Notes: generated by a model not told the origin, from the sequence alone. A stretch of DNA of 64,000 nucleotides from Neisseria macacae ATCC 33926 (GCF_022749495.1 NZ_CP094241.1:1364001-1428000); one strand, 5' to 3'; positions 8,606 through 17,708 are shown, numbered from the stretch's first letter. Made by a program: numbers and translations.

Positions 8606-8629
8606 ATATAAAATATAATATCGGAAACA

Positions 8630-8677
8630 GCGTTCAGACGGCCCTCTGTCTGTTTATGAAGAAAACGTCGTCTGAAC
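8630..8677. terminator. Mixed-dialect inverted DUS pair after purK
   Basis: GTTCAGACGGCC and GTCGTCTGAAC in opposite orientation, about 20 bases apart. The two arms belong to different DUS dialects and pair imperfectly, so termination may be weak. Confidence 0.6.
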
Positions 8678-8711
8678 ACGCATTACAATACATCTTACAA
8701 CACATCTTGCC

Positions 8712-9194
8712 ATGAGCCTTCTGACCATACTCCGTCCCGCAGTCGCGCAAGACTGCCAAGCCATACACAATGCCCATCTGCACGCCGTCCAATATACCTG
8801 CATCCGCAGTTACGACGATAAAGTATTGCATGCGTGGGAAGCCCTGCTCGATATCGACAGCTACCTCGAAACCATTTCCGATCCCGGCAAAGCCTTTTGG
8901 GTGGTGGAATACAGGGGGACCATACAGGGTTTTTTCCAAGTGGACTTCAAAGAAGCCCAATTGGACGCGTTGTATGTCCATCCCTTCGTTCATAATCACG
9001 GCTTGGGTACAGCCTTGCTGCGCCGTGCCGAAGAACTTGCCCATCAGGCGGGTTTGAGCTTTTTGAAACTGTACGCCTCGCTCAACTCCGTTCCTTTCTA
9101 CCGCTTGAACCACTACGAATCTTTGGGTTCCGCCGTATTGCAGTTGAACAAAGACGTCAAGGTCAAGTGCGAACTGATGCGCAAATATCTATAA
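8712..9194 (+). CDS. GNAT-family N-acetyltransferase
   Basis: A 160-residue acetyl-CoA-dependent acyltransferase. Motif A is clear: the strand LDALYVHPFVHNHGLG (84-99) gives the pyrophosphate-binding loop H-N-H-G-L-G, and the helix TALLRRAEELA follows. The C-terminal part (LKLYASLNSVPFYRLNHYESLG) is typical of GNAT motif B. The substrate cannot be told from sequence. It is flanked by DUS pairs on both sides, so it is probably a single-gene unit. Confidence 0.85.
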   Translation: MSLLTILRPAVAQDCQAIHNAHLHAVQYTCIRSYDDKVLHAWEALLDIDSYLETISDPGKAFWVVEYRGTIQGFFQVDFKEAQLDALYVHPFVHNHGLGTALLRRAEELAHQAGLSFLKLYASLNSVPFYRLNHYESLGSAVLQLNKDVKVKCELMRKYL

Positions 9195-9198
9195 GCCG

Positions 9199-9241
9199 TT
9201 TTCAGACGACCTGTACACGGAGCGCAGAGGTCGTCTGAAAA
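9199..9241. terminator. Inverted DUS terminator after the GNAT gene
   Basis: TTTTCAGACGACCT and AGGTCGTCTGAAAA separated by a loop of about 15 bases. Confidence 0.8.
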
Positions 9242-9275
9242 TGTGTTTTTTCATGTTCAACCTCAAAATATCCCC

Positions 9276-9896
9276 ATGATGAAAACAGATTTCCAATCCG
9301 CCTTGAAAGCATTAGGCAAGCAAGCCAAAAAAGAAGCCGAAGCGCGGGCGCAGGAGCAAGCCTTGGCGAAGAAGCGCGAGGAAGAGAATATCGATTTCGC
9401 CAAAGCCGTAGGCGCAGTAACGCCGCTGAAAACCGCGCCGCGCTATGAAGCACCGCGTGATAAAACGCCCATCAAACCCCGTCCGAAAGAACAGGAAAGT
9501 TTGGCAGCCGAAGATTATTTTTATGTCGGCAGCGGCGCTTCTTGGGATGAACCGCCCGCTTCGTTCAGTAAAAACGGACAAGGGAAAAACGACTTGCAAC
9601 GTCTGCGTAACGGGCATTATCCCGTAGTCGCCGATGTCGATTTACACGGCTACACGCAGGAAGAGGCACAACAGGTTTTAAACGAATTTATCGAATTTAC
9701 CCAAAAGCGGGGTGTATGCGCCGAAATCATTCACGGCAGCGGTTTGGGCTCGTCAGGCTACAAACCCGTTTTAAAAAACATGACGCGCCGCTGGCTGATG
9801 CAGCACCCTGATGTATTGGCTTATATCGAGCCGAGGGAAGGCAATGACGGCGCTGTACGCATTTTGTTGAAGCGCAGGCGCAGGGAAGAAGAATAG
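9276..9896 (+). CDS. Smr-domain protein
   Basis: A 206-residue protein. The first ~110 residues are charged and low in complexity (KKEAEARAQEQALAKKREEE). A C-terminal Smr domain follows, with the hallmark DLHGYTQEEA and HGSGLGSSG motifs (LDxHG and HGxG). Smr domains are found alone or at the end of MutS2 and act as nucleases on DNA or ribosome-bound mRNA; which applies here is unknown. I chose ATG ATG at 9276/9279. An upstream ATG at 9243 would add 11 residues but overlaps the DUS terminator. Confidence 0.88.
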   Translation: MMKTDFQSALKALGKQAKKEAEARAQEQALAKKREEENIDFAKAVGAVTPLKTAPRYEAPRDKTPIKPRPKEQESLAAEDYFYVGSGASWDEPPASFSKNGQGKNDLQRLRNGHYPVVADVDLHGYTQEEAQQVLNEFIEFTQKRGVCAEIIHGSGLGSSGYKPVLKNMTRRWLMQHPDVLAYIEPREGNDGAVRILLKRRRREEE

Positions 9897-9956
9897 TTTG
9901 TGCTGGATTGATTGGGCTGAGGCAATGTTGCCTTGAGTGCAATCTGCGAACCTGTC

Positions 9957-10001
9957 AAAGGTCGTCTGAAACAGGGATTAGGTTTTCAGACGACCTTTTC
10001 G
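9957..10001. terminator. Inverted DUS terminator between convergent genes
   Basis: AAAGGTCGTCTGAAAC and TTTTCAGACGACCTTTTC between the Smr gene and the FAD oxidase gene; it can serve both strands. Confidence 0.85.
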
Positions 10002-10026
10002 ATTTTGGCAAATACTGAAATATTGC

Positions 10027-11394
10027 TTACGGCAGGAGCTTGCCCGGATTCATGATGCCGTGCGGGTCAAGCTGGGCTTTGATGGCGCGCATCAAGGCGA
10101 TTTCGGACGGGGTGCGGACGCTGGGGAGCCAGTGTTTTTTGATGGTGCCGATACCGTGTTCCGCCGCGATGGTACCGTGGCAGGCGAGGATGTGTTCATA
10201 GACGATGCTGTTGACGGCATCTTCGTAGCAGTAAGCATCGTTGCTCAAGACGTCGGGCAGGAAGGTGTTGTAATGCAGGCTGCCGTCGCCCAAATGTCCG
10301 AAGCAGACAATTTGTATACCCGGAAAACGGGTTTCTAAGGCGGGGGCGCATTGATGGACAAAGGCGGCGACTTGGGCAATCGGGACAGCGATGTCGTGTT
10401 TGATGCTGGTGCCGAGCTTGCGCTGGGAGGCGGAAATGTTTTCACGCAGCGTCCACAGATCGAGGCGCTCTTGTTCGGATTGCGCGATGATGCTGTTTTC
10501 TTGGCCGTTTTGATAGAGAAACTCGGCAAGTTTTTCGTCGAGAGCGGCATCGGGAACGGAGTCGGTCAGTTCGAGCAGGACGTGCCAGTTTGCATCGGTC
10601 GGCTGTTTGAGATGACTGAACTCGGAAGACAATGCCAAGGCGTAGCGGCTGATCAGCTCGAAACTGGTGAGGCGTTCGGCAAAATGCCCTTGTACGGCTG
10701 TTAAAAGCTGTACGGCAGATTCGATGTCATCCAAACCTATCCATGCGGTCGCTATGGTTTGCGGACGGGCGAAGAGTTTGAGCGTGGCGGCGGTGATAAT
10801 GCCGAGCGTACCTTCGCTGCCGATAAAGAGGTGGCGCAGGTCGTAACCGGTGGTATTTTTGTGCAGCGGTTGGAGATGGGAAACAAGTTCGCCATTGGGC
10901 AGGACGACTTCCAAGCCTAATACCAAGTCGCGCATACTGCCGTAGCGTAAAACGTTTAATCCGCCGGCGTTGCAGGCGATGTTACCGCCGATTTCGCACG
11001 AGCCTTCGCTGGCAAGACTGAGGGGGAACAGTCTGCCTGCTTCGGCTGCCGCTTTTTGAACGTTTTGCAGGATTACGCCCGCTTCGACGGTGATGCTGTT
11101 GTCGGCAAGGTTGATTTCTCGGATGCGGTTGATTTTGGAAAGGTTGAGCAGTACGCCGCCGGAAGCTACCGCTGCGCCGCACAAACCGGTATTGCCGCCC
11201 TGCGGGGTAACGGGGATACGGTGTTCAAAACAAAACCGCATGATTTCTTGTACATTTTCTATAGAATGCGGTTGCAAGATGATGTCCGGTTCGGAAACAA
11301 AGCGGCGGCGCTGGTCGTTTAACAAGGCCGGTGTGGCTTCGAGGATTTCGGCGGGGGAAAGGAATTCAAGAAAACGGTCGTACAGATTGGGCAT
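10027..11394 (-). CDS. FAD-linked 2-hydroxyacid dehydrogenase (D-2-hydroxyglutarate / D-lactate type)
   Basis: A 455-residue flavoprotein of the GlcD/DLD family. The N-terminal PCMH-type FAD domain shows PQGGNTGLCGAAV (63-75) and GGNIACNAGGLNVLRYG. The C-terminal FAD-oxidase domain has GHLGDGSLHYNTF and AEHGIGTIKKHWL, the histidines that bind the metal and substrate in D-2-hydroxyglutarate dehydrogenase. Sequence alone does not separate D-2-hydroxyglutarate from D-lactate or glycolate as substrate. It is transcribed alone, toward a DUS terminator. Confidence 0.85.
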   Translation of the reverse strand: MPNLYDRFLEFLSPAEILEATPALLNDQRRRFVSEPDIILQPHSIENVQEIMRFCFEHRIPVTPQGGNTGLCGAAVASGGVLLNLSKINRIREINLADNSITVEAGVILQNVQKAAAEAGRLFPLSLASEGSCEIGGNIACNAGGLNVLRYGSMRDLVLGLEVVLPNGELVSHLQPLHKNTTGYDLRHLFIGSEGTLGIITAATLKLFARPQTIATAWIGLDDIESAVQLLTAVQGHFAERLTSFELISRYALALSSEFSHLKQPTDANWHVLLELTDSVPDAALDEKLAEFLYQNGQENSIIAQSEQERLDLWTLRENISASQRKLGTSIKHDIAVPIAQVAAFVHQCAPALETRFPGIQIVCFGHLGDGSLHYNTFLPDVLSNDAYCYEDAVNSIVYEHILACHGTIAAEHGIGTIKKHWLPSVRTPSEIALMRAIKAQLDPHGIMNPGKLLP

Positions 11395-11480
11395 AACGGG
11401 CAGCAGGATGGTTTGTGTGTGTACGGAAGATTATATAGCGGATAAGGGAAGCGAAAAACGGTAAAGGTCGTCTGAAAAAC

Positions 11481-11515
11481 AAAAAAGCAGGATACAATCC
11501 GTATCCTGCTTTTTT
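11481..11515 (-). terminator. Strong hairpin terminator of the Ala-rich lipoprotein gene
   Basis: AAAAAAGCAGGATAC and its perfect complement with a five-base loop, ending in T on the coding strand. It is not DUS-based. Confidence 0.88.
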
Positions 11516-11528
11516 AACTGTAAAAATA

Positions 11529-11831
11529 TTATTTTGCAGCAGAAGCGGCAGAAGCAGCAGCTGAGCTGGCAGCAGAAGCAGCACCAGTTGCAGCAGAAGC
11601 AGCGGTATTAGCTGCAGAAGCGGCAGTGTTGGCAGCAGAAGCAGCGGTGTTAGCTGCAGAAGCAGCTTCAGTTGCAGAGGAAGCTGCAGAAGCAGCACCA
11701 GTTGCAGAAGAAGCGGCAGAAGCAGCAGTTTCAGAAGCACCGGAAGCTGTAGGAGCAGCAGTATCAGCGCCTTTGTTACAAGCAGCCAAAGCCAAAGATA
11801 ACAGAGCAGCAGCAATCAGAGATTTTTTCAT
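11529..11831 (-). CDS. Ala-rich repeat lipoprotein
   Basis: A 100-residue precursor with a lipoprotein signal (MKKSLIAAALLSLALAAC, lipid-anchored Cys18). The mature part is almost entirely Ala, Ser and Thr. A tandem seven-residue unit, AASAANT, occurs three times perfectly and is flanked by degenerate units (AASAAT, AASAASS). It has a GAAGG ribosome site and its own terminator, so it looks like a monocistronic, possibly abundant envelope protein. No known enzymatic domain is visible. The underlying GCAGCAGAAGC-type DNA repeat could change length by slippage. Confidence 0.8.
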   Translation of the reverse strand: MKKSLIAAALLSLALAACNKGADTAAPTASGASETAASAASSATGAASAASSATEAASAANTAASAANTAASAANTAASAATGAASAASSAAASAASAAK

Positions 11832-12397
11832 TTTGAGAACCTTCTTTAAATCGATTTAAGTAGAACAAAACAACAAAACGACATATAAGTCGTTTCATTT
11901 AGAGTAAAAATTCATTGCTGAATTTCCTGCATTATGCCCCACAGGGTGCTTCGGTGCAACGATACGGACGAATTAGTAATTTTTAATCAATCTGAAATGG
12001 ACGAAAGACGGGGGTAAAACTAGTCCGCATTGGCTGTTATTCAATGTACATTTGAAATAAATTGTATAGTAAAATTTATTTATTTCATGCGTTTACATTT
12101 GAAGAATGCGCTATGGGCCTTTGTTTTCAATCGGTTTAAATGAAATGCGGGCAGTTGTTGCGCATAAAAGCAAAAAGTTGTAAAAAAGTTACACAAATAT
12201 AAAGATTATCAAAATTTACGCTTTTACGTGCAATATGTTAAATATTGTGCATATAAATTTATAATTGTTAGTTTTGATAATTTTGCGATAAATCTCCGTG
12301 CATGACGGCGGTGTGTTAGAATGCTTTAGATTTGTTGGCAGAGGGTTGTCAATAAAGAAAACCTGTTTTGATAAACGGTCATGATAAAGGATAAAAA
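11832..12397. promoter_or_regulatory. Long AT-rich divergent region between lipoprotein gene and slyD
   Basis: 566 bases with no convincing gene. Next to the lipoprotein start is a perfect 14-bp palindrome TTAAATCGATTTAA (11846-11859). At 12051-12084 an A/T dyad (GAAATAAAT ... ATTTATTTATTTC) flanks TATAGT. Close to slyD are TATAAT-like hexamers (about 12250-12270). Promoters in both directions are expected. A small RNA cannot be excluded; no riboswitch was recognised. Confidence 0.4.
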
Positions 12398-12877
12398 ATG
12401 GCTATTGAAAAAAATTCTGTGGTTTCGCTTCACTATGAAATGTACGATGCGGACAACCAACTGCTGGACAAGACTGAAGAACCCATCGTCTATCTGCATG
12501 GCGGATATGACGGCATTTTCCCTTTGGTGGAAGAAGCTTTGCACGAGAAAAACGTCGGCGATACCGTTGAAGTCGCGCTGTCACCCGATGATGCTTTCGG
12601 CGAGCAAGATCCCGGCCTGGTGCGTATCGAAGACGTCAGCGTGTTTCCGGTTGAAGTGGAAGTCGGCATGATGTTTGAAGCCGATGATCCTGAAACCGGC
12701 GATGTCTTGATTTACCGCGTAACCGACGTGGCGGACGGCAAAGCCGTAGTAGACGGCAACCATCCGCTTGCCGGCATGAAAATCTTGTTCAAAGCGACAG
12801 TTGACGGCGTACGCGATGCGACTGAAGAGGAAATCGCACACGGCCACGTTCACGGCCCGCACGGTCATCATCACTAA
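12398..12877 (+). CDS. slyD: FKBP-type peptidyl-prolyl isomerase SlyD
   Basis: A 159-residue prolyl isomerase/chaperone with the bacterial SlyD layout: split FKBP domain, inserted IF chaperone flap, and a metal-binding His-rich tail (HGHVHGPHGHHH, 148-159). The FKBP parts include LDKTEEPIVYLHGG and LSPDDAFGEQD. In other bacteria the His tail binds Ni(II) and supports metallocentre assembly. Ribosome site AAAGGAT lies ahead of the ATG. Confidence 0.94.
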   Translation: MAIEKNSVVSLHYEMYDADNQLLDKTEEPIVYLHGGYDGIFPLVEEALHEKNVGDTVEVALSPDDAFGEQDPGLVRIEDVSVFPVEVEVGMMFEADDPETGDVLIYRVTDVADGKAVVDGNHPLAGMKILFKATVDGVRDATEEEIAHGHVHGPHGHHH

Positions 12878-12896
12878 TTGAGTTAGTCTGCAATGC

Positions 12897-12947
12897 AAAA
12901 GGTCGTCTGAAAACAGGATTGGGTTTCTGTTTTCAGACGACCTTTTT
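12897..12947. terminator. Inverted DUS terminator after slyD
   Basis: GGTCGTCTGAAAACAG and CTGTTTTCAGACGACC (16-bp perfect stem) followed by TTTT. Confidence 0.88.
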
Positions 12948-13044
12948 GTATGTCGCCTAAATCCACGCCTTTAAAAGGGATAATCTGAAACTTATTGACC
13001 GTCATTTTGATTGCCTCATTTTATAAATGGCGGCTGCCTGAGCA

Positions 13045-13947
13045 TTATTCGATGGCAAGCTGAGCCAATTCGTCTTTCGTGAATGCTTCCAGCAGAATAT
13101 ACGCTGCGTCAATAAAGCGGTATTTTTCTTTGGGCAGCTGTGCGATAAAGGTTTCGTAGGGCAGCTCGGTAGGTGAATCGTCATCGTTGGTAAAAATCAA
13201 TCTCCAGCTGCTGATATCGTTGTTGGAAATATCGAGATCCGTGCCGTATTCTATTTCGGGTTGGTAGGGCAGGATAGTCGGCAGTTCAGGGTTTAAGACA
13301 TAAAAGCCGACGAGCTCTCCCGTGTCACTATTTTTTCCAATCATTTGATGAGCGGAATAGGCATCCAGCCATTGGGTTTCACGCATCAGGCAGCTGAAGG
13401 CTGCGAGTGGGTCGTTGTCGGCTAGAATTTTGTCGCGAATCTCTTTGTTCAGTGCCACAGGGCGGGTAACGCCGTAGAATTTATAGTTTTGTATTTCGTT
13501 TTCATCTTCAAAAGGCACCATGGATATACCGGCCTGTATGTCTGGTTTGAAATCGAAGGTTTGGATGGTGTCGGCAGTGAAGGTTTCACCGGTTTCGCAG
13601 GTAATCGGTTGTTTGAGCGCGCGGGCTAAATCGGCGAGATATTGCAGGGCAATTTGCCAGTCTTCCAAAGTGCTGGGCGTGAATTGCCGCACAGCGTATT
13701 CCTGTGTGTCTTCATCAAAGGATAATTCAAATCCCCTACCGCTTTTTTCGTTCACGCCAAGCAGCAGACATTCGAAGTCGGATAACGGCAGTGTTTGAAA
13801 TCGCTTTAAATCAAAATCTTCATCGTGTTCATCAAATGAAAATTGTGCCAGCGGCTGCGATGAAAGCTGGAAACATTCCTGCACGGTTAATACGGGCATG
13901 CGGCTAAATAGCTTTTTGGGATTTTTGATGTAGAAAGAAATGCTCAT
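13045..13947 (-). CDS. Uncharacterised 300-aa protein, resembles DUF4299 family
   Basis: A soluble acidic protein of 300 residues with no signal peptide or membrane segment. The opening MSISFYIKNPKKLF and the general layout recall DUF4299 proteins known from streptococci and Neisseria; this is from memory and not checked. No catalytic motif is recognisable. An AAAGGATAT ribosome site precedes the ATG. The gene stands alone between the slyD terminator and a secreted-protein gene on the same strand. Confidence 0.65.
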   Translation of the reverse strand: MSISFYIKNPKKLFSRMPVLTVQECFQLSSQPLAQFSFDEHDEDFDLKRFQTLPLSDFECLLLGVNEKSGRGFELSFDEDTQEYAVRQFTPSTLEDWQIALQYLADLARALKQPITCETGETFTADTIQTFDFKPDIQAGISMVPFEDENEIQNYKFYGVTRPVALNKEIRDKILADNDPLAAFSCLMRETQWLDAYSAHQMIGKNSDTGELVGFYVLNPELPTILPYQPEIEYGTDLDISNNDISSWRLIFTNDDDSPTELPYETFIAQLPKEKYRFIDAAYILLEAFTKDELAQLAIE

Positions 13948-14048
13948 CGGAATATCCTTTCCAAATTTTGGCGGTATTTAGCCGTTATTTGTAGGCAGCC
14001 TGCACAATGAAATTGATTCAGGCTGTTTTGAGTTTTCAGACGGCCTCA

Positions 14049-14825
14049 TCAGTGGATGTCTATTCCTTTGCGTTTAAATTCATCCTCCAACTGCCGGATG
14101 TGCTGTTCCGCTTTGAGGAGCTGTCTGTAATCGTCGGGGTGCATCGTATCGCGCAGGTTCATGCTTTTCAGGCCGAGTTCGCCTATGCCTTGCACTTGGG
14201 ACGCAGCCGTTTCCGTTATCCGTTGTTTTCCCGACCATCCGCCGGAGCCACTTATTTTGGTAATGCTGACTTGGCCTGAGGGCGCGTCGTAGAAGTTGTA
14301 TGCGGTCGAGTCTTTGGGGTTGGGTTGGCCGTCCCGATAAAAGGTCGTCCATAGCAGTTTGTTGGTCTGTCTGGAATATTCCAGTTCGTGTCCCTGTATG
14401 TTGCCGTTGGCATCAAGGGTATAAAGTTTGACCAGTGGTCTGATCGTGGGGTGCTTCGAGTCGGTCGGCATCGGGTGGTAATTGCCTTCCCAGCAGCGTT
14501 GCATGCGGTCTGCAACAGGGGTGCAGTGTTTGGGGGTGCGTGTTTCGTTCAAACGGAGCCAGTTGTTGATTCTGGCGAGTTCTTCGGGTGAGGGGGGTGT
14601 GTATGAGCTGCTGTCTGACGGGCTGTCGTATGACGAACTCCTGTATGACGAGCTGCTTGGCGAATAGTCGGTGCATGTAGCGTTGCCATATACCTGCATG
14701 CAGTGCCCTATACGGTTCATTTGCTGTGCGTGCTCTCGGCGCAGTATGTTTTCGTCGGCTGCCGCGAATTGGCTTGCCGCCAATCCGCAGAATGCCAGCA
14801 GGATAGGCAAAATCGTTTTGCGCAT
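14049..14825 (-). CDS. Secreted protein of unknown function
   Basis: A 258-residue precursor with a Sec signal peptide (cleavage likely after QFAAA, about residue 23). A Ser/Tyr-rich low-complexity linker (SPSSSSYRSSSYDSPSDSSS) follows, then a folded C-terminal half. The C-terminal half has four Cys in total with the linker-proximal part (C42, C51, C101, C110 region), possibly disulfide-bonded. I do not recognise a family. A DUS lies just after the stop. Confidence 0.7.
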   Translation of the reverse strand: MRKTILPILLAFCGLAASQFAAADENILRREHAQQMNRIGHCMQVYGNATCTDYSPSSSSYRSSSYDSPSDSSSYTPPSPEELARINNWLRLNETRTPKHCTPVADRMQRCWEGNYHPMPTDSKHPTIRPLVKLYTLDANGNIQGHELEYSRQTNKLLWTTFYRDGQPNPKDSTAYNFYDAPSGQVSITKISGSGGWSGKQRITETAASQVQGIGELGLKSMNLRDTMHPDDYRQLLKAEQHIRQLEDEFKRKGIDIH

Positions 14826-14984
14826 GGGGTGGTTTCCGTTTCAAGGTAAAAATTCGAGTATTGGGGTTTAAGGGAATCCGCGCTTTTAAGCTGCCTGAAT
14901 ATTTGTTTGCGCGGATTGGGTTCGGGAAGATGGTGTGCAGGCTGCTTTTTCGGTTTTCAGACGGCCTCGGGTTGTCTGTGACTG

Positions 14985-15608
14985 TTAAGCGATAAAATGG
15001 TCGTACACGGCATCGATTTTTGCGCAGGCGCGTTGGACTGCGGCCTCCCAGTTGCCTGCCGTACCTTCGGCGTAAACGGTATCCACAGAAGCGAAGCCCA
15101 AGAAACCGCCAAGCAATGTTTTCAAATAGCTTGAGGCGAAATCCATTTGCGCCATCGGACCTTCGCTATAAACGCTGCCGCTGGTCTGCAACAGCAGTAC
15201 TTTATGCTCGCCCATCAAACCTTTCGGTGTACCGTCTTCGCCGTAGCGGAAGGTTTCGCCGGGCATAACCAGATTGTCCAGCCAGTCTTTCAGGAGGGCG
15301 GGAATGGCGAAGTTATACATAGGGTAGGCGATAACGAGACGGCGGGCGGATTTGACTTGGTTCACGACCGACATCAGCTGAGCTTGCAGCGCAGCTTGTT
15401 CTTCGTTTGGTTGTTGCCCTTGAAACAGGGTAACAGTAAACATCTCCAGCACTGCCTTATCCAAAGGCTGAATATCTGCTTCTGCCAAATTGACCGTTTG
15501 CACGCTGCCTGCAGGCAGTTTGGTCAGCAGGTGGGCAACCATGCGATTGGTCGCGGAAGCAGTAGAATGTCGATCAGGATGTGCATTGATAATCAGGGTG
15601 TCAATCAT
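14985..15608 (-). CDS. azoR: FMN-dependent NADH-azoreductase / flavodoxin-fold quinone reductase
   Basis: A 207-residue flavodoxin-like oxidoreductase. The phosphate-binding start is NAHPDRHSTA, the YPMYNFAIPALLKDWLDNL stretch is the AzoR/NQO family signature, and the glycine-rich QTSGSVYSEGP loop contacts the flavin. It probably reduces quinones or azo compounds with NADH; the natural substrate is unknown. Monocistronic, with AAGGAAA ahead of the start. Confidence 0.87.
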   Translation of the reverse strand: MIDTLIINAHPDRHSTASATNRMVAHLLTKLPAGSVQTVNLAEADIQPLDKAVLEMFTVTLFQGQQPNEEQAALQAQLMSVVNQVKSARRLVIAYPMYNFAIPALLKDWLDNLVMPGETFRYGEDGTPKGLMGEHKVLLLQTSGSVYSEGPMAQMDFASSYLKTLLGGFLGFASVDTVYAEGTAGNWEAAVQRACAKIDAVYDHFIA

Positions 15609-15646
15609 TTTAGTTTCCTTTTTGGGGGTAGTTTAAGTGAGATAGG

Positions 15647-15685
15647 TTTTCAGACGGCCTCCGATACCGTATGGTCGTCTGAAAC
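15647..15685. terminator. Mixed-dialect inverted DUS between ilvD and azoR
   Basis: GTTTCAGACGACC-type arms (one CAGACGGCC, one GTCGTCTGAAAC) about 12 bases apart just beyond the ilvD stop. Confidence 0.7.
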
Positions 15686-15703
15686 GTTTATTGCCGCAAT
15701 GTT

Positions 15704-17563
15704 TTACCGTTCGATTTGGCTCACATCCCGCACCGCGCCTTTGTCGGCGGAAGTTGCCATCGCGCCGTAGGCACGCAGGGCGGCGGAGACGTAGCGGTCG
15801 CGGTTTTCCGGTTTCCACGCTTTGCTGCCGCGTGCTTCCATTTCGGCGCGGCGTTTTGCGAGTTCTTCGTCGGACACTTTCAGGTTAATGCTGCGGTTGG
15901 GGATGTCAATTTCAATCGTGTCGCCTTCGTGCACCAAGCCGATGGCGCCGCCTTCCGCCGCTTCGGGCGAAGCGTGGCCGATGGACAAACCTGATGTGCC
16001 GCCGGAGAAGCGTCCGTCGGTCAGCAGGGCGCAGGCTTTGCCGAGGCCTTTGGATTTTAGGTAGCTGGTCGGATACAGCATTTCCTGCATGCCCGGGCCG
16101 CCTTTGGGGCCTTCGTAGCGGATGATGACGATGTCGCCAGCGACGATTTGGTTGCCCAAAATGCCTTCGACGGCGGCTTCTTGGCTTTCAAACACGCGGG
16201 CGCGGCCGGTGAATTTGAGGATGCTCTCGTCCACGCCTGCGGTTTTCACCACGCAGCCGCGTTCGGCGATGTTGCCGAACAAGACCGCCAAACCGCCATC
16301 TTGCGAGTAGGCGTGTTCGACGTTGCGGATGCAGCCTTTTTCGCGGTCGAGGTCGAGGGTTTTCCACATGCGGTTTTGTGAGAACGCCTGGGTGGTGCGC
16401 ACGCCGCCGGGAGCGGCTTTGAAGCGTTCGATTGCATGGGTGTTTTCGGGATTGGTCACGTCCCATTTTTCAATCGCGTCTTTCAGCGTCGGCGCGTGGA
16501 TGGTGTACACGTCGGTGTACAGTTTGCCCGCTTTGTCCAATTCTTTCAGGATGGCGAAGATACCGCCGGCGCGGTGCACGTCTTCCATGTAGTAGTCGTG
16601 GTTGTTGGGCGCGGTTTTGCAGATGCAGGGCACGACGCGGCTCAGGCGGTCGATGTCGGCCATTTTGAAATCCACGCCTGCTTCGTTGGCAACGGCGAGC
16701 AAGTGCAGGATGGTGTTGGTAGAGCCGCCCATGGCGATGTCCATGGTCATGGCGTTTTCAAACGCTTTTTTGGTGGCAATGCTGCGCGGCAACACGGTTT
16801 CGTCGTTTTGCTCGTAATAGCGTTTGGTGATTTCGACAATCATGCGGCCGGCTTCGAGGAACAATTCTTTGCGGCCGGCGTGGGTGGCGAGGTAGGAGCC
16901 GTTGCCGGGCAGGGACAGGCCGAGCGCTTCGGTCAGGCAGTTCATGGAGTTGGCGGTGAACATGCCGGAGCAGGAGCCGCAGGTCGGGCAGGCGTTTTGT
17001 TCGACTTCTTCGACTTGCTGGTTGCTGACATTGTCGTCCGCCGATTCAATCATAGCGTCAATCAAGTCCAAGCGGCGTTCGGGCTGGATGTTGGCCACGC
17101 CGATGACCTTGCCCGCTTCCATCGGACCGCCGGAAACGAAAATGGTCGGGATATTCAGGCGCATGGCGGCAATCAGCATTCCGGGGGTGATTTTGTCGCA
17201 GTTGGAAATGCACACCAGCGCGTCGGCGCAGTGGGCGTTGACCATGTATTCGATAGAGTCGGCAATCAAATCGCGGCTGGGCAGGGAGTACAGCATGCCG
17301 CTGTGCCCCATGGCGATGCCGTCATCGATGGCGATGGTGTTGAATTCTTTGGCGATTGCGCCCGCTTTTTCGATTTCACGGGCAACCAGTTGACCCATGT
17401 TGTGCAGATGGACATGGCCGGGCACGAATTGGGTGAACGAGTTGGCAACGGCGATGATGGGCTTGCCGAAGTCGGTTTCCATCACGCCGGTGGCGCGCCA
17501 CAATGCGCGCGCGCCCGCCATGTTGCGGCCGTGGGTGGAGGTTTTGGAGCGGTATTCTGGCAT
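15704..17563 (-). CDS. ilvD: Dihydroxy-acid dehydratase IlvD
   Basis: Fe-S enzyme of valine, isoleucine and leucine synthesis. With the ATG at 17563 it is 619 residues, the normal length; the frame stays open further upstream but that extension is not family-like. Visible signatures are NCDKITPGM (first cluster Cys), CPTCGSCSGMFTANSMNCL (second Cys region) and SGGTSGLSIGHASPEAAEGG near the C-terminus (catalytic Ser area). The start MPEYRSKTSTHGRNMAGARA matches proteobacterial IlvD. An AGGAATACCCC stretch precedes the ATG. Confidence 0.97.
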   Translation of the reverse strand: MPEYRSKTSTHGRNMAGARALWRATGVMETDFGKPIIAVANSFTQFVPGHVHLHNMGQLVAREIEKAGAIAKEFNTIAIDDGIAMGHSGMLYSLPSRDLIADSIEYMVNAHCADALVCISNCDKITPGMLIAAMRLNIPTIFVSGGPMEAGKVIGVANIQPERRLDLIDAMIESADDNVSNQQVEEVEQNACPTCGSCSGMFTANSMNCLTEALGLSLPGNGSYLATHAGRKELFLEAGRMIVEITKRYYEQNDETVLPRSIATKKAFENAMTMDIAMGGSTNTILHLLAVANEAGVDFKMADIDRLSRVVPCICKTAPNNHDYYMEDVHRAGGIFAILKELDKAGKLYTDVYTIHAPTLKDAIEKWDVTNPENTHAIERFKAAPGGVRTTQAFSQNRMWKTLDLDREKGCIRNVEHAYSQDGGLAVLFGNIAERGCVVKTAGVDESILKFTGRARVFESQEAAVEGILGNQIVAGDIVIIRYEGPKGGPGMQEMLYPTSYLKSKGLGKACALLTDGRFSGGTSGLSIGHASPEAAEGGAIGLVHEGDTIEIDIPNRSINLKVSDEELAKRRAEMEARGSKAWKPENRDRYVSAALRAYGAMATSADKGAVRDVSQIER

Positions 17564-17596
17564 GGGGTATTCCTCAGAGGGGTGGTATTTTGAAAG

Positions 17597-17652
17597 ACGA
17601 GCCGTCTGAAATAAAGGTATCGACTTGAGCAACCTTTGTTTCAGACGGCCTT
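17597..17652 (-). repeat. Inverted AG-type DUS pair in the ilvD leader
   Basis: GCCGTCTGAAATAAAGGT and ACCTTTGTTTCAGACGGC face each other about 35-85 bases upstream of ilvD. It lies in the 5' leader, so it could act as an attenuating hairpin (inference). Confidence 0.55.
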
Positions 17653-17708
17653 TAGACCGGTATTTTATATGAAATACCGCATAATAAGAAATGCTTTAAG
17701 GCAAACGA

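Noticed and set aside
8630..8677. Small gene between purK and the GNAT gene
   Set aside because: The space is filled by a DUS pair; no start with ribosome site.
11366..11815. Leu-rich frame opposite in phase to the Ala-rich lipoprotein
   Set aside because: Product of the GCAGCAG-type repeat read in another frame (LLLLQLP); the Ala frame has a lipobox and ribosome site.
16436..17593. Long open frame (385 codons) on the + strand opposite ilvD
   Set aside because: It is the antisense shadow of a GC-rich conserved gene; the translation is low-complexity (HVFHVVVVVVGRGF) and no ribosome site fits.
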